Assembly: GCA_963841705.1 (NCBI GenBank)
Contig: CAWJDY010000063.1
Location: forward strand, 1 to 64,000
Direction of reading: 5' to 3'
From: VAZQ01 sp963841705
Lineage (GTDB): Bacteria > Pseudomonadota > Alphaproteobacteria > Rhizobiales > Xanthobacteraceae
DNA length: 64,000 nt
Part shown: positions 8,735-18,200 of the stretch, piece by piece
Numbering within the stretch: the first letter of the stretch is position 1
How the letters are laid out: the number at the start of each line of letters is the position of its first letter
Translations under genes and position numbers: made by a program
The notes under the pieces: generated by a model
Seen by the model: only the letters and a program-made list of their open reading frames with translations
Databases searched by the model: none
What the model was told of the DNA's origin: nothing

Positions 8735-9304
8735 CGGAAAAACGGCAAATGTGCCCGAAGCAAAGGACCCGATGCGGTGGCTCGCCGTGGTGACGATGGC
8801 GACGACCAGTGCCGCCGCGGCCGCGCGCAGCGGGAGATCATAGCGCGTGCGCATGATGTCCTTGCGCCTGACAGCATAACGGCGAAAGGGCGCGGACGCC
8901 GGTATGGCGATCCCCAGCACCACCGCATTGAGCGCAAGGGCGCGCATCGGAGTCCAGTCGATGAGCCGCAGAGCGGCAGCTGCGCAAAACCACACCAGGA
9001 TCGCGATGCTGATGCTGAGCACTACGCCGTGGCGTTGCGCCAGCCAGGCATAGGTGAGCGCGAAGATCGCGACCACCGCATTGGTCGCGGCACTGCCGAT
9101 GGCGGTTGCTGCAATGAAGGACGGTGGATGCTCCAGTGCGAGGATGAGATACGCCGCACCCGCAGCAGTGGGCAGCGTCGCGATCAACGCCCCGATGAAG
9201 GGTCCGCTGCGCTCGACTGCAACCGAGGCTGCAACCACGATCGCCGCCGTGAGCGCCATCTTGAGCGCGAGCTCGTACCAGAACAGAAGCTCAGCCGGCA
9301 TCAC
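8735..9304 (-). pseudogene. Multi-pass membrane protein, C-terminally truncated
   Basis: The N-terminal 190 residues show about six hydrophobic segments (for example LALKMALTAAIVVAASVAVE and GVVLSISIAILVWFCAAAAL) separated by short loops. The last recognisable membrane segment ends SHRIGSFASGTFAVFPI, after which the frame enters antisense sequence of the flavoprotein fragment and stops at 8579. A further helix pair would be expected, so the gene lost its 3' end in the same deletion that truncated its neighbour. I do not recognise a function. Confidence 0.65.
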
Positions 9305-9354
9305 AGGGTGATCTCATGACCGATCGAGTTCATAGGGGTGACGCATGCGTTGCC

Positions 9355-9876
9355 CTACGCGGTCATGCGATTGAGGTTCACCTCGATCGGCGGGGCACTC
9401 CTGAGGGTTTGATAGACGACACAGTAACGCTCCGTGAGCTTGAGCAGCTGATCGAGCTTGTTCTGGGGTGCATCGGTTTCCACATCGAAGCGCAGGCGAA
9501 TTTGCGCAAAGCCGACCGGCGCGTCCTTGGCCACCCCGAGCGTGCCGCGGAAATCGAGATCGCCTTCGGCGGATACCGTGCTGGACTTGAGCGGAATGTC
9601 GAGCGCGGTCGCCACCGCCTTCAAGGTCACGCCGGCGCAGGCAACCAACGCCTCAAGCAGCATGTCCCCGGAACACAGCTCAAGACCGGAGCCGCCCGTG
9701 GCGGGATGCAACCCGGCAACGGCGAGCGCCCGGCCGGTCTCGACCTTGCAGGCAATATGTGCCGCATCGAGCGTGCCCCTCGCCTTCAGAGTAATGTAGG
9801 CGGATTGCGGATCGCTCTTGTAGCGATCTTTCAGCGGCGCCTGCATTGCGCGCAAACCAGTAGAATCCATCACCAT
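9355..9876 (-). CDS. OsmC-family protein
   Basis: The 173-residue protein matches the OsmC/Ohr fold: a central SGDMLLEALVACAGVTLKAV with the conserved cysteine at the start of the long helix, and a C-terminal KLLKLTERYCVVYQTL-like segment (here LLKLTERYCVVYQTL) carrying the second cysteine. Members reduce organic hydroperoxides or act in osmotic and redox stress. The start at 9876 is the longest; a Met ten residues later (MQAPLKDRYK) is an equally good start. It stands alone between the membrane-protein fragment and the ABC genes, all on the minus strand. Confidence 0.85.
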   Translation of the reverse strand: MVMDSTGLRAMQAPLKDRYKSDPQSAYITLKARGTLDAAHIACKVETGRALAVAGLHPATGGSGLELCSGDMLLEALVACAGVTLKAVATALDIPLKSSTVSAEGDLDFRGTLGVAKDAPVGFAQIRLRFDVETDAPQNKLDQLLKLTERYCVVYQTLRSAPPIEVNLNRMTA

Positions 9877-9967
9877 ATCCTTCTTCGCGGTTACACTTTC
9901 AGATTACGTCGTCCGGTTGACATCGTCCGCGCTTTCCGACCTCCGGCATCCGACCTCTGTCCTCTGC

Positions 9968-10759
9968 TTACCACCACAACCCGCCGCCCGCCGCCGCTTT
10001 GGTCTCGCCGTCATCGGTGATCACCGCGCGTTCGAGCGAGCGGTCGAGCGCGGCGAGCACGCGCCGCTTGGCGAAATCGAACGCCGCCGACTGGCGATCG
10101 CGCGGCCGCGGTAGATCGCAGCGGATCTCCTCGTAGACGCGTCCGGGATGCGGCCGCATGACCATGACCCGGTCGGCCAGAACGATCGCTTCCTCCACGT
10201 CATGGGTCACCATCACCAAGGTCGGCTTCGCATCCGTCCACAGATCGAGCAGGTGGTCCTGCAGGTCGATGCGCGTGAAGGCGTCGAGGGCGGAGAACGG
10301 CTCGTCGAGCAGCAGCACTTCCGGGCGCGGCACCAATGCCCGCGCGAGCGCGACCCGCTGGGCTTGCCCGCCGGAGAGCTCGCGCGGCCACATCCTCGCC
10401 TTGTCGGTCAGGCCAACACGGTCGAGCGCCGCGGCGACCTGCTTTGCCCGTTCCTCCTTGGGACGATGCTCGATGCCAAAGCCGACGTTGTCCGCAACCC
10501 GCAGCCATGGCAGCAGCCGCGGCTCCTGAAACACGATTCCGATCTGCTCGTGCGGAGCCGCGATCATGACGCCGTCGAGCACTACCTTTCCCTGCGTTGG
10601 CGGGTCGAGGCCCGAGATCGCCCGCAACATCGTGGATTTGCCGCAGCCGGAGCCGCCGATGACGACAAGGATCTCGCCGGGCGCGACCTCGAGCGAGATG
10701 CCGGCGAGCGCGCGCACGCCATTGGGATAGATCTTGCCCACCCGATCGAGCACCAGCAT
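9968..10759 (-). CDS. ABC transporter ATP-binding protein, sulfonate/nitrate/taurine type
   Basis: This 263-residue ATPase has Walker A GGSGCGKST, Q-loop FQEPRLLPWL, signature LSGGQAQR, Walker B VLLLDEPFSALD and the switch histidine in MVTHDVEEA. The Q-loop with EPRLLPW is typical of SsuB/TauB/NrtD. I start at ATG 10759 (MLVLDRVGKIYP); the open frame extends far upstream without similarity. It energises the permease encoded 11 bases upstream. The C-terminal tail is rich in Gly and Trp (AAAGGGLWW). Confidence 0.92.
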   Translation of the reverse strand: MLVLDRVGKIYPNGVRALAGISLEVAPGEILVVIGGSGCGKSTMLRAISGLDPPTQGKVVLDGVMIAAPHEQIGIVFQEPRLLPWLRVADNVGFGIEHRPKEERAKQVAAALDRVGLTDKARMWPRELSGGQAQRVALARALVPRPEVLLLDEPFSALDAFTRIDLQDHLLDLWTDAKPTLVMVTHDVEEAIVLADRVMVMRPHPGRVYEEIRCDLPRPRDRQSAAFDFAKRRVLAALDRSLERAVITDDGETKAAAGGGLWW

Positions 10760-10770
10760 GGGGACGGCCT

Positions 10771-11604
10771 TTAGCTGCGCGCGAACCGGTCTTCCCAGCG
10801 CAGGAAGGGCGAGGAAACGAGAACGATGATCCAGTCGGTTGCCTTGCCGAGGATGGCAAAGGCGACGATCGCAGCGACGATCTGCGCGGGCTTTCCCAGC
10901 TGCTGACCGTCGATCAACAAAAAACCGAGACCGGTCGAGGCTCCTAAAAATTCCGCCGCCAGTACGAACATCCAGCCCAGCCCCAGTCCAGCGCGTAGTG
11001 AAATCACATACGCCGGCATGACCGCCGGCAGCAGGATTCGTCTTACCATCGCGAGTCCAGAGAGGCGAAACACCCGCCCGACTTCCACGATTTTGCGGTC
11101 CACGGAAAGGATGGCACCCATGACGCCGAGATACACTGGAAAGAACACCCCGACCGCGATGAGTATGATCTTCGATGCTTCGAAAATCCCGAACCACAGA
11201 ATGAACAGCGGCACCCACGCGATCGAGGGAACCGCGCGCAATCCCTGGAGCGTCGGATCGATGATGCGGTATGTCAACGTCGAGTAGCCGGCGATTGCGC
11301 CAATGACGGTTCCCGCGAGAACTCCTAAAACAAATCCCCAGGCCACGCGCCACAGCGTAGCAAACGCGTGCTGCTGGAGCTCCCCGCTTGCAGCAAGATC
11401 GGCGAACGTGTTCCAGATCACCGAGGGCGGTGGGACCAGCCGCCCATTGGAGAGCCCCATCCGCACTGCCATTTCCCAAAACACGGCGAGAGCAACGGGC
11501 AGCAGCAATCCAAGCGCCGGGCGCACCCAGAGGCGCAGCCGCGCCTTCGGCGCCAGCTGCTTGAGCGGTGTTTGGTGGGCATCCGTCATCAGCACAACAG
11601 ACAC
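10771..11604 (-). CDS. ABC transporter permease, sulfonate/nitrate/taurine type
   Basis: The 277-residue inner-membrane protein has six predicted helices and the SsuC/TauC loop PSIAWVPLFILWFGIFEASK (the EAA-like region that docks the ATPase is nearby). An N-terminal soluble tail of about 25 residues precedes the first helix PALGLLLPVALAVFW. It works with the adjacent ATPase and the binding protein to import a small anionic substrate. The gene order binding protein, permease, ATPase matches ssuACB-like operons. A repeat of about 115 bases separates it from the binding-protein gene. Confidence 0.9.
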   Translation of the reverse strand: MSVVLMTDAHQTPLKQLAPKARLRLWVRPALGLLLPVALAVFWEMAVRMGLSNGRLVPPPSVIWNTFADLAASGELQQHAFATLWRVAWGFVLGVLAGTVIGAIAGYSTLTYRIIDPTLQGLRAVPSIAWVPLFILWFGIFEASKIILIAVGVFFPVYLGVMGAILSVDRKIVEVGRVFRLSGLAMVRRILLPAVMPAYVISLRAGLGLGWMFVLAAEFLGASTGLGFLLIDGQQLGKPAQIVAAIVAFAILGKATDWIIVLVSSPFLRWEDRFARS

Positions 11605-11637
11605 GGCCGCACCTTTGAGCGCAACAGGTTGGGTACC

Positions 11638-11752
11638 GTTGTAGGGCGGATTAGTTTAGCGCAGCGTAAGCGGAGCGTAATCCGCCGCGAATCGGCGGGT
11701 TACGCGGCAAGTCGGCTTGGAGCCGACTTTGCCGGCTAACCCGCCCTACAAC
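11638..11752. repeat. Cruciform-forming palindromic repeat
   Basis: The outer arms GTTGTAGGGCGG (11638-11649) and CCGCCCTACAAC (11741-11752) pair perfectly. Inside are two more hairpins: GGCGGATTA (11645-11653) with TAATCCGCC (11678-11686), and AAGTCGGCT with AGCCGACTT near 11710-11729. Related palindromes occur at 18066-18125, so this is a dispersed family. It sits between the ABC permease and binding-protein genes and could terminate or stabilise the upstream mRNA. Confidence 0.8.
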
Positions 11753-11759
11753 ATCGCGA

Positions 11760-12740
11760 TCAGTTCGCCGCGGTCACGAAGTGGTCGTCGATGAGATCGT
11801 CGACCGATTTCTTCACGTCCACGTTGGCCCCGATGACCCCTGCCTTCTGCAAGGCGATGCCGGCCTCCAGAATCGAGTCGCGCTGCGCCGGGCCGATCTT
11901 GTTGTAGGTGAGCTCGGTGCGTTCCTTGAGCTGCTTGTCAACGACGTCACCATCGAGCTTGGTGACCGAGATGAAGACCTGCTTGAGCTCCGGGTAATTG
12001 GCGAGCGCGTATTTGCGTGCCCCCTCGTAGGCCGAGATCACGCGCGGCACGATGTCGGGGTGATCCTTGGCGAATTCCTCGCGCACGTTGAGGATACCCC
12101 AGGTATTGGCCTCGGGCTTGCGGTAGAACAGGCGCGCCCCCTCGTTGATCTCGTGCTGTGCCATCATCGGGTCGAGCCCTGCCCACGCGTCCACGTCGCC
12201 GCGGACGAGCAGGTTGCCGCCGTCGGCGTGCTGCTGCACCAGCACCGGGACGATGTCCTTGTCGGTAAGCCCGGCGGAGTACAGCGCGCGCACGAGAAAG
12301 ATGTGGGGATCGGTCCCCCGTACCATTGCAACCTTCTTGCCCCTGAGATCCGCGACCTTGTTGATCGTGCTGTCCTTGGTGGTGACGAGCGCGGTCCATT
12401 CCGGCCGCGAATAGACGTAGATCGATTTGACCGGGTTGCCGTTGATGCGCGCAACCAGCGCCGCGGAACCGGCGGTCGACCCGAAATCGATCGACCCCGC
12501 GTTGAGGAATTGCAACGCATTGGCCGAGCTGTTGGTCTGGACCCAGCGCACGGCGATACCGTCCTTGCCGAGCTCCTTCTCCAGCAACCCTTTGTCCTTC
12601 AACAACATCGAGACCGGGTTGTAGGTCGCCCAGTCAATGCGTACTTCCTTGGGTTTCTCCGCGGCCGAAAGTGCGGCGGCGGGAAAAACCGCAGCAAGGA
12701 GGGAAGATGCGAGCAAAAGACGCCGCGAGATCACGGTCAT
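11760..12740 (-). CDS. ABC transporter periplasmic binding protein, sulfonate/nitrate type (NMT1/SsuA-like)
   Basis: The 326-residue protein has a signal peptide (ISRRLLLASSLLAAVFPAAA, cleaved about residue 26) followed by a periplasmic binding domain: VRIDWATYNPVSMLLKDKG, the central GSIDFGSTAGSAAL and VAMVRGTDPHIFLVRAL. I chose ATG 12740 because GGAGG precedes it by 6-7 bases and the signal peptide begins there. It delivers the substrate, probably an aliphatic sulfonate or a similar small anion, to the permease and ATPase encoded downstream. Confidence 0.9.
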   Translation of the reverse strand: MTVISRRLLLASSLLAAVFPAAALSAAEKPKEVRIDWATYNPVSMLLKDKGLLEKELGKDGIAVRWVQTNSSANALQFLNAGSIDFGSTAGSAALVARINGNPVKSIYVYSRPEWTALVTTKDSTINKVADLRGKKVAMVRGTDPHIFLVRALYSAGLTDKDIVPVLVQQHADGGNLLVRGDVDAWAGLDPMMAQHEINEGARLFYRKPEANTWGILNVREEFAKDHPDIVPRVISAYEGARKYALANYPELKQVFISVTKLDGDVVDKQLKERTELTYNKIGPAQRDSILEAGIALQKAGVIGANVDVKKSVDDLIDDHFVTAAN

Positions 12741-13075
12741 GATGACCTCCATAACAAGGGGCCCCTGCGCGTTCCTTGTTGCGCGCTGCCCGGGTTGATG
12801 AATGCGGGATTTTCGGCCCGCCGTCAGCTTGGCGTGGGGCAGGCCCCGCACTTTAGCTGCATTTATTGAGCGCCCGCAAGCTGCTTGCTCAAATCGGCGC
12901 TGTACTTATTTTTTAGAAAGCCCGATGCTCAGCGTCAATGGCAAAATAACTGCCAATTCGGGCATAGCTTTAGAATGTTTCTCTACCGGGAAGCCTCCGC
13001 GAAGACGATTGCACCAAATGGCTATATTCCGCGCATCCATCCTCGCGCTGGAGCCCTCGCTGCATCAGTCGTGTC
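12741..13075. other. Intergenic region between divergent binding-protein gene and glnD
   Basis: These 335 bases separate two divergently transcribed genes and must hold both promoters. I see no RNA gene, no convincing -35/-10 pair and no repeat. An AT-richer patch (TACTTATTTTTTAGAAAG near 12904) lies in the middle. Confidence 0.4.
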
Positions 13076-15898
13076 ATGCTGACCGCGAATAAAGAGGCGC
13101 CACTCGCTGTCGAGCTGTTCGACGCCGTCGCTGTTGCGAGCGAGCTCGAAGGCTTGCTTGCCGCTCATCGTGGCGACGAGCGTGACCTCAGGTTGGCGAT
13201 GTCACGCCGGCTCAAAGCCGTTCTGCTGCAGGGCCGCGCCGCAGCCGAACGGCTGCTGATCAAGGAGCGCGCGGGTCGCCGCTGCGCCGAGCGGCTGTGC
13301 TGGATGCAGGATGAGATCATCCGTGTGCTCTACGAGCTCGTCGGCAAGCATCTTTATCCCGTGCAGAACCCTTCGGAAGCGGAGCGCATGGCCATCATCG
13401 CCACGGGCGGTTACGGTCGCGGCATTCTGGCGCCGGGCTCGGATATCGATCTCCTGTTCCTGCTTCCCTACAAGCAGACCGCTTGGGGCGAATCCGTCGC
13501 CGAGACCATCCTCTATTGCCTCTGGGACATGGGGCTCAAAGTCGGCTATGCGACGCGCTCGATCGCCGAATGCATCCGGCAGGCCAAAGCGGACATGACG
13601 GTGCGCACCGCGCTGCTCGAAGCGCGTTATCTGCTCGGGGACCGCAAGCTCTACGACGACATGGTTGCACGCTTCGACAAGGAGATCGTTCAGGGCACCG
13701 CCGCAGAGTTCGTTGCGGCCAAGCTCGGCGAGCGCGAGGAGCGCCACCGCAGGGCCGGACAGTCGCGATATCTGGTCGAGCCCAATGTCAAGGACGGCAA
13801 GGGCGGCCTGCGGGATCTGCACACGCTCTACTGGATCGCCAAATACGTCTACCGCGTGCGCGAGCGCGAGCAGCTGATCGACCGCGGGGTCTATGATCCG
13901 CGGGAATACCGGCGCTTTCGCCGCTGTGGCGACTTCCTGTGGGCAGTGCGCTGTCACATGCATTTCCTCGCCGGGCGGGCTGAGGAGCGCCTGTCGTTCG
14001 ACATCCAGCGCGAGATCGCAGTGCGGCTCGGCTACACCGAGCACCCGGGCTTGCGCGACGTCGAGCGGTTCATGAAGCACTATTTCCTGGTCGCCAAGGA
14101 CGTGGGCGATCTCACCGCGATCCTTTGCGCCAAGCTGGAGAACAGTCACGCCAAGCCGATGCCGGTGCTGAGCCGGATGATGGCCCGACTACGGCCGCGC
14201 CCCCGTTCCACGCTCGCCGAGAGCGATGATTTCGTGGTCGACTACAATCGTATCAATGTCGCCGATGAAACCGTCTTCCAGCGCGATCCGCGCAATCTCT
14301 TGCGCATTTTCCATCTCGCGCAGAAGTACAATCTGGCCTTCCACCCCGACGCCATGCACCTGGCGACCCGCTCGCTCAACTTGATCGATGCTCCGCTGCG
14401 CGAGGATCCCGAGGCCAATCGGCTGTTTCTGGAAATCCTGACCTCCAAGAACGACGCCGAGACCGTTTTGCGGCGCATGAACGAGGCGGGCGTGCTCGGC
14501 CGCTTCGTGCCTGCCTTCGGTCGGATCGTAGCGATGATGCAATTCAACATGTACCACCACTATACGGTCGATGAGCATCTCCTGCGCTGTATCGGCGTCC
14601 TCTCCGATATCGAAGCGGGCCGCAGCGCCGACGCGAAGTTCGCGAGCGAGCTCATGGCGACCATCCAGCCGCGGCATCGGGATCTCCTCTATGTCGCGCT
14701 GTTCCTGCACGATATCGCCAAAGGCCGGGTGGAGGATCACTCGGTTGTCGGCGCCGGTATCGCGCGCAGCTTTTGTCCACGGCTCGGCTTCTCGCCGGCC
14801 GAGACGGAAACGGTGGCATGGCTCATCCAGGTGCATCTGTTGATGTCGATCCTCGCGCAGTCTCGCGATCTTTCCGATCGCATGACCATCGAGAATTTCA
14901 GCGCCGTGATGCAGTCGGTCGAGCGCATGAAGCTCCTCGCCATTCTCACCGCCGCCGATATCAAGGCAGTTGGTCCGGGGGTGTGGAACGGGTGGAAGGC
15001 GCAGCTCATTCGCACTCTCTATTACGAGACCGAGCCGGTGCTCACCGGCGGCTTCTCGGAGGTCAATCGGGTGCAGCGCGTCGCGCAGGCGCAGGCGGAA
15101 TTCCGCGCCGAGATGAAGGATTGGAGCGCCGAAGAGTTCGACGCCTATGTCGGCCTGCATTATCCAGCCTATTGGCTCAAGGTCGATCTGCCGCACCAGA
15201 TCGCTCACGCGCATTTCCTGCGCTCGGTCGCGCAGACGGGAAAGTCGCTCGCGACTTCGGTCACCTTCCCCGCTGCGCGGGGCGTGACCGAGCTCACCAT
15301 GGTGGCGCCGGATCATCCCTGGCTTCTCTCCATCATAGCCGGAGCCTGCGCGGTTGCGGGCGCCAACATCGTCGATGCCCAGATCTTCACGACGACCGAC
15401 GGCCGCGCGCTCGACACCATCGCAGTCTCTCGCGAGTTCGAGCGCGACGAGGATGAGGCGCGCCGCGCCGCCAGGATTACCGATACCATCGAGAAGGCGC
15501 TACGCGGGGATGTGCGGCTGCCGGAGGTGATGGCGCGGCAAGCCAGCGGCAAGGGACGCCTGCGTGCCTTCGCGCTCGATCCGGAAGTCACGGTCAATAA
15601 CAACTGGTCAGACCGCCTTACCATGATCGAGGTGGCGGGGCTCGACCGCCCCGGCCTGTTGTTCGAGCTCACATCGACAATCTCAAAGCTCAATCTCAAC
15701 ATCGCCTCGGCACACGTCGCGACTTTCGGCGAGCGCGCAGTCGACGTGTTCTATGTCACCGATCTCTTCGGCGCGAAGATTACGTCGCCCACGCGGCAGG
15801 TCGCCATCAAGCGCGCGCTGATCAGCCTGTTTCCCTCGCGTCATGAAGGCGCCGCAAAGCCCGAGCGAACCCCGTCGCGAAGCGCTGCCGCGAGCTGA
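13076..15898 (+). CDS. glnD: Bifunctional PII uridylyltransferase/uridylyl-removing enzyme
   Basis: The 940-residue protein is the nitrogen sensor GlnD. It uridylylates PII proteins when glutamine is low and deuridylylates them when glutamine is high. The nucleotidyltransferase motif GGYGRGILAPGSDIDLLFL lies near residues 110-128 with the metal-binding Asp pair in GSDID. The HD domain (FLHDIAKGRVEDHS, near 543-556) is the uridylyl-removing site. Two ACT domains follow (near 738-785 and 850-900, with AGLDRPGLL in the second) and bind glutamine. Length and order are as in Rhizobiales GlnD. It stands alone here; PBP1A follows after about 70 bases. Confidence 0.97.
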   Translation: MLTANKEAPLAVELFDAVAVASELEGLLAAHRGDERDLRLAMSRRLKAVLLQGRAAAERLLIKERAGRRCAERLCWMQDEIIRVLYELVGKHLYPVQNPSEAERMAIIATGGYGRGILAPGSDIDLLFLLPYKQTAWGESVAETILYCLWDMGLKVGYATRSIAECIRQAKADMTVRTALLEARYLLGDRKLYDDMVARFDKEIVQGTAAEFVAAKLGEREERHRRAGQSRYLVEPNVKDGKGGLRDLHTLYWIAKYVYRVREREQLIDRGVYDPREYRRFRRCGDFLWAVRCHMHFLAGRAEERLSFDIQREIAVRLGYTEHPGLRDVERFMKHYFLVAKDVGDLTAILCAKLENSHAKPMPVLSRMMARLRPRPRSTLAESDDFVVDYNRINVADETVFQRDPRNLLRIFHLAQKYNLAFHPDAMHLATRSLNLIDAPLREDPEANRLFLEILTSKNDAETVLRRMNEAGVLGRFVPAFGRIVAMMQFNMYHHYTVDEHLLRCIGVLSDIEAGRSADAKFASELMATIQPRHRDLLYVALFLHDIAKGRVEDHSVVGAGIARSFCPRLGFSPAETETVAWLIQVHLLMSILAQSRDLSDRMTIENFSAVMQSVERMKLLAILTAADIKAVGPGVWNGWKAQLIRTLYYETEPVLTGGFSEVNRVQRVAQAQAEFRAEMKDWSAEEFDAYVGLHYPAYWLKVDLPHQIAHAHFLRSVAQTGKSLATSVTFPAARGVTELTMVAPDHPWLLSIIAGACAVAGANIVDAQIFTTTDGRALDTIAVSREFERDEDEARRAARITDTIEKALRGDVRLPEVMARQASGKGRLRAFALDPEVTVNNNWSDRLTMIEVAGLDRPGLLFELTSTISKLNLNIASAHVATFGERAVDVFYVTDLFGAKITSPTRQVAIKRALISLFPSRHEGAAKPERTPSRSAAAS

Positions 15899-15970
15899 AA
15901 GCGCGGTAACCCCCCCTTAAATCGGCCTCCTTACGCTCGCCTTCGGGCTCCGACCCGCGGGGGAGGCGGA

Positions 15971-18037
15971 ATGGGGAAACGAAGCGCCGGGCGTAAAGGG
16001 AGTGGCAATGCGCCTTCGCGCATTGCGGGCGAGAGCGCGGCGCCAGCGCACATCCGCGGCAGCCATTTGAGCGCAGCCCCGCGCAAGCGTAGCCGTCGCA
16101 CGCTGGGGCGCCCGATGCTGTCCCGGCTCCTTTACTGGACGATGGTGGTCGGCCTCTGGGCCGCCATGGCCGCCATCGGTGCATTGGCCGTTGCCGCCGC
16201 AACGCTGCCGCCGATCCAGTCCCTCGCCGTCCCCAAGCGTCCGCCGACGGTCGAGATCGTCGGCGTTGACGGGCACGCGCTTGCAAGTCGGGGAGAGATG
16301 AGCGGGACCGATGTCCCGATGCGGGAACTCCCACCCTATCTGCCGAAGGCCTTCGTTGCGATCGAGGATCGCCGTTTCTACAGCCATTTCGGCGTCGATC
16401 CCGTGGGGCTCGTTCGCGCCGCCGTGGCCAACGTGCTCCGCCGGCACGTCTCGCAGGGCGGCTCGACCATCACCCAGCAGCTTGCCAAGAATTTGTTTCT
16501 TACCCAGGAGCGCACCCTCTGGCGCAAGATGCAGGAGGTCGTGCTGGCGCTCTGGCTCGAGCATAAATTCAGCAAGGCCGAGATCCTCGAGCTTTATCTT
16601 AACCGGGTCTATTTCGGCTCCGGTGCTTATGGCGTGGAGGCGGCAGCCCAGCGCTATTTCGGCAAGTCAGCCCGGCAAGTGAGGATCGCGGAAGCCGCGA
16701 TGCTCGCAGGGCTGGTGCGATCGCCGTCGCGACTAGCGCCGAGCCGCAATCCCAACGGCGCGGAGCGCCGCGCCCAGGCCGTGCTGATGGCCATGACGCA
16801 GGCCGGTTTCATCAGCGAGAGCACCGCCCATGCGGCGTTGGCGCAACCGGCCCATGCGGTGAAGCCGTACGGCGCGGGTTCGATCAACTATGTCGCGGAC
16901 TGGATCATGGACGAGCTCGACGATCTGGTCGGACGCGTGGAGCACGATCTCGTGGTGGAGACTTCGATCGATCCCGCATTGCAGGACGCTGCGGAAAAAG
17001 CGCTGGTAGAGGAGCTCGCGGGCAAGGGCCAGAAGCTTGATCTGTCGCAAGGCGCAATCGTGGTCATGACCCCCGACGGTGCCGTTCGCGCCCTCGTGGG
17101 CGGGAAGAACTATGCGGAAAGCCAATACAACCGTGCGGTCGCCGCCAAGCGCCAGCCAGGCTCCGCGTTCAAGCCTTTTGTGTATCTCACCGCGCTGGAG
17201 CGTGGACTGACGCCGGATACGGTGCGGGAAGACAAGCCGATCACGGTGAAGGGCTGGAAGCCGGAGAACTACAGCCGCAACTATCAAGGACCGGTCACTC
17301 TGACGCAGGCGCTTTCGCGCTCGCTCAATACCGTCTCGGTCCGTCTCACGCTGGAATTCGGCCCGGTTGCGGTAGCGCGCACCGCGCATCGGCTGGGCAT
17401 TGCCTCGAAGCTCGAGCCCAATGCGTCGCTCGCGCTCGGCACATCCGAAGTCTCGCTGCTTGAGCTCGTCTCTGCCTATGCGCCTTTCGCGAACGGCGGG
17501 GACGCCGTCGATACCCATGTCGTGCAGCGCGTGCGCACACGCGAGGGGAAGGTGTTGTTTGCTCGGACCCCGCAAAAGCTCGGCCGCATCATCGATGCCC
17601 GCTACGTAGGGATGATGAACGCCATGCTGCGAGAGACGCTCACAAGCGGCACCGCGGAGAAGGCCCAGCTTCCCGGCTGGCCCGCAGCGGGGAAAACCGG
17701 AACCAGCCAGGATTTCCGTGATGCCTGGTTCATCGGTTACACCAGCCGCCTCGTCACCGGCGTCTGGCTGGGGAACGACAATTCCTCGCCGAGCAGGAAG
17801 GCGACCGGAGGCGGCCTGCCGGTGGAGATATGGAGCCGCGTCATGCGCGCCGGGCATCAGGGCGTGCCGGTTGCGTCACTGCCGGGCCTCGGGGGCGGGC
17901 TGTCTTTCGCGTCGGCCGCGCCGATGTCCGGCGCGCCGGTTCCGCCGGCAGCGATCGGCCGTGATCCATATGGCGCGCAGGGCAGCGACCGCGGCCTCGA
18001 TCTGTGGTTCCTCGATCGGCTGTTCGGACGCCGGTGA
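15971..18037 (+). CDS. Class A penicillin-binding protein (PBP1A-type)
   Basis: The 688-residue bifunctional peptidoglycan synthase has a basic cytoplasmic N-terminus, a membrane helix at about 52-75 (YWTMVVGLWAAMAAIGALAV), the GT51 glycosyltransferase motifs EDRRFYSHFGVD and GGSTITQQLAKNLFL, and a transpeptidase domain. Its SxxK motif (GSAFKPF) lies near residue 397, SxN (SLN) near 452 and KTG (AGKTGTSQDFRDAWFIGY) near 575. It polymerises and crosslinks cell-wall glycan. The C-terminus lacks long extra domains. The start at 15971 is the longest; a second Met at about residue 49, just before the helix, is possible. Confidence 0.95.
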   Translation: MGKRSAGRKGSGNAPSRIAGESAAPAHIRGSHLSAAPRKRSRRTLGRPMLSRLLYWTMVVGLWAAMAAIGALAVAAATLPPIQSLAVPKRPPTVEIVGVDGHALASRGEMSGTDVPMRELPPYLPKAFVAIEDRRFYSHFGVDPVGLVRAAVANVLRRHVSQGGSTITQQLAKNLFLTQERTLWRKMQEVVLALWLEHKFSKAEILELYLNRVYFGSGAYGVEAAAQRYFGKSARQVRIAEAAMLAGLVRSPSRLAPSRNPNGAERRAQAVLMAMTQAGFISESTAHAALAQPAHAVKPYGAGSINYVADWIMDELDDLVGRVEHDLVVETSIDPALQDAAEKALVEELAGKGQKLDLSQGAIVVMTPDGAVRALVGGKNYAESQYNRAVAAKRQPGSAFKPFVYLTALERGLTPDTVREDKPITVKGWKPENYSRNYQGPVTLTQALSRSLNTVSVRLTLEFGPVAVARTAHRLGIASKLEPNASLALGTSEVSLLELVSAYAPFANGGDAVDTHVVQRVRTREGKVLFARTPQKLGRIIDARYVGMMNAMLRETLTSGTAEKAQLPGWPAAGKTGTSQDFRDAWFIGYTSRLVTGVWLGNDNSSPSRKATGGGLPVEIWSRVMRAGHQGVPVASLPGLGGGLSFASAAPMSGAPVPPAAIGRDPYGAQGSDRGLDLWFLDRLFGRR

Positions 18038-18065
18038 GATCGTGGGCGGAGCGTCCCAATATTGC

Positions 18066-18125
18066 GGTGGGTTACGCCGTACAAGTCGGCTGCCAGCAGC
18101 CGACTTGTACGGCTAACCCACCCTA
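18066..18125. repeat. Long palindromic hairpin repeat
   Basis: The inner arms GTACAAGTCGGCTG (18079-18092) and CAGCCGACTTGTAC (18097-18110) pair perfectly around a 4-base loop. The outer arms GGTGGGTTA and TAACCCACC extend the stem with one small bulge. The sequence resembles the 11638-11752 repeat (shared GTCGGCT/AGCCGAC and GGCTAACCC). It follows the PBP1A stop by about 30 bases and may also act as its transcript end. Confidence 0.8.
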
Positions 18126-18200
18126 CCGAACAATCCTACGGTTCGCGGCGGACGCGCGAACTGATAGTCTCATGCGAGCGCAGGCTGCGGAGCAGCAGGG

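Noticed and set aside
14189..15316. Antisense open frame opposite glnD
   Set aside because: It is a shadow of GlnD with no motif, no ribosome-binding site and biased composition.
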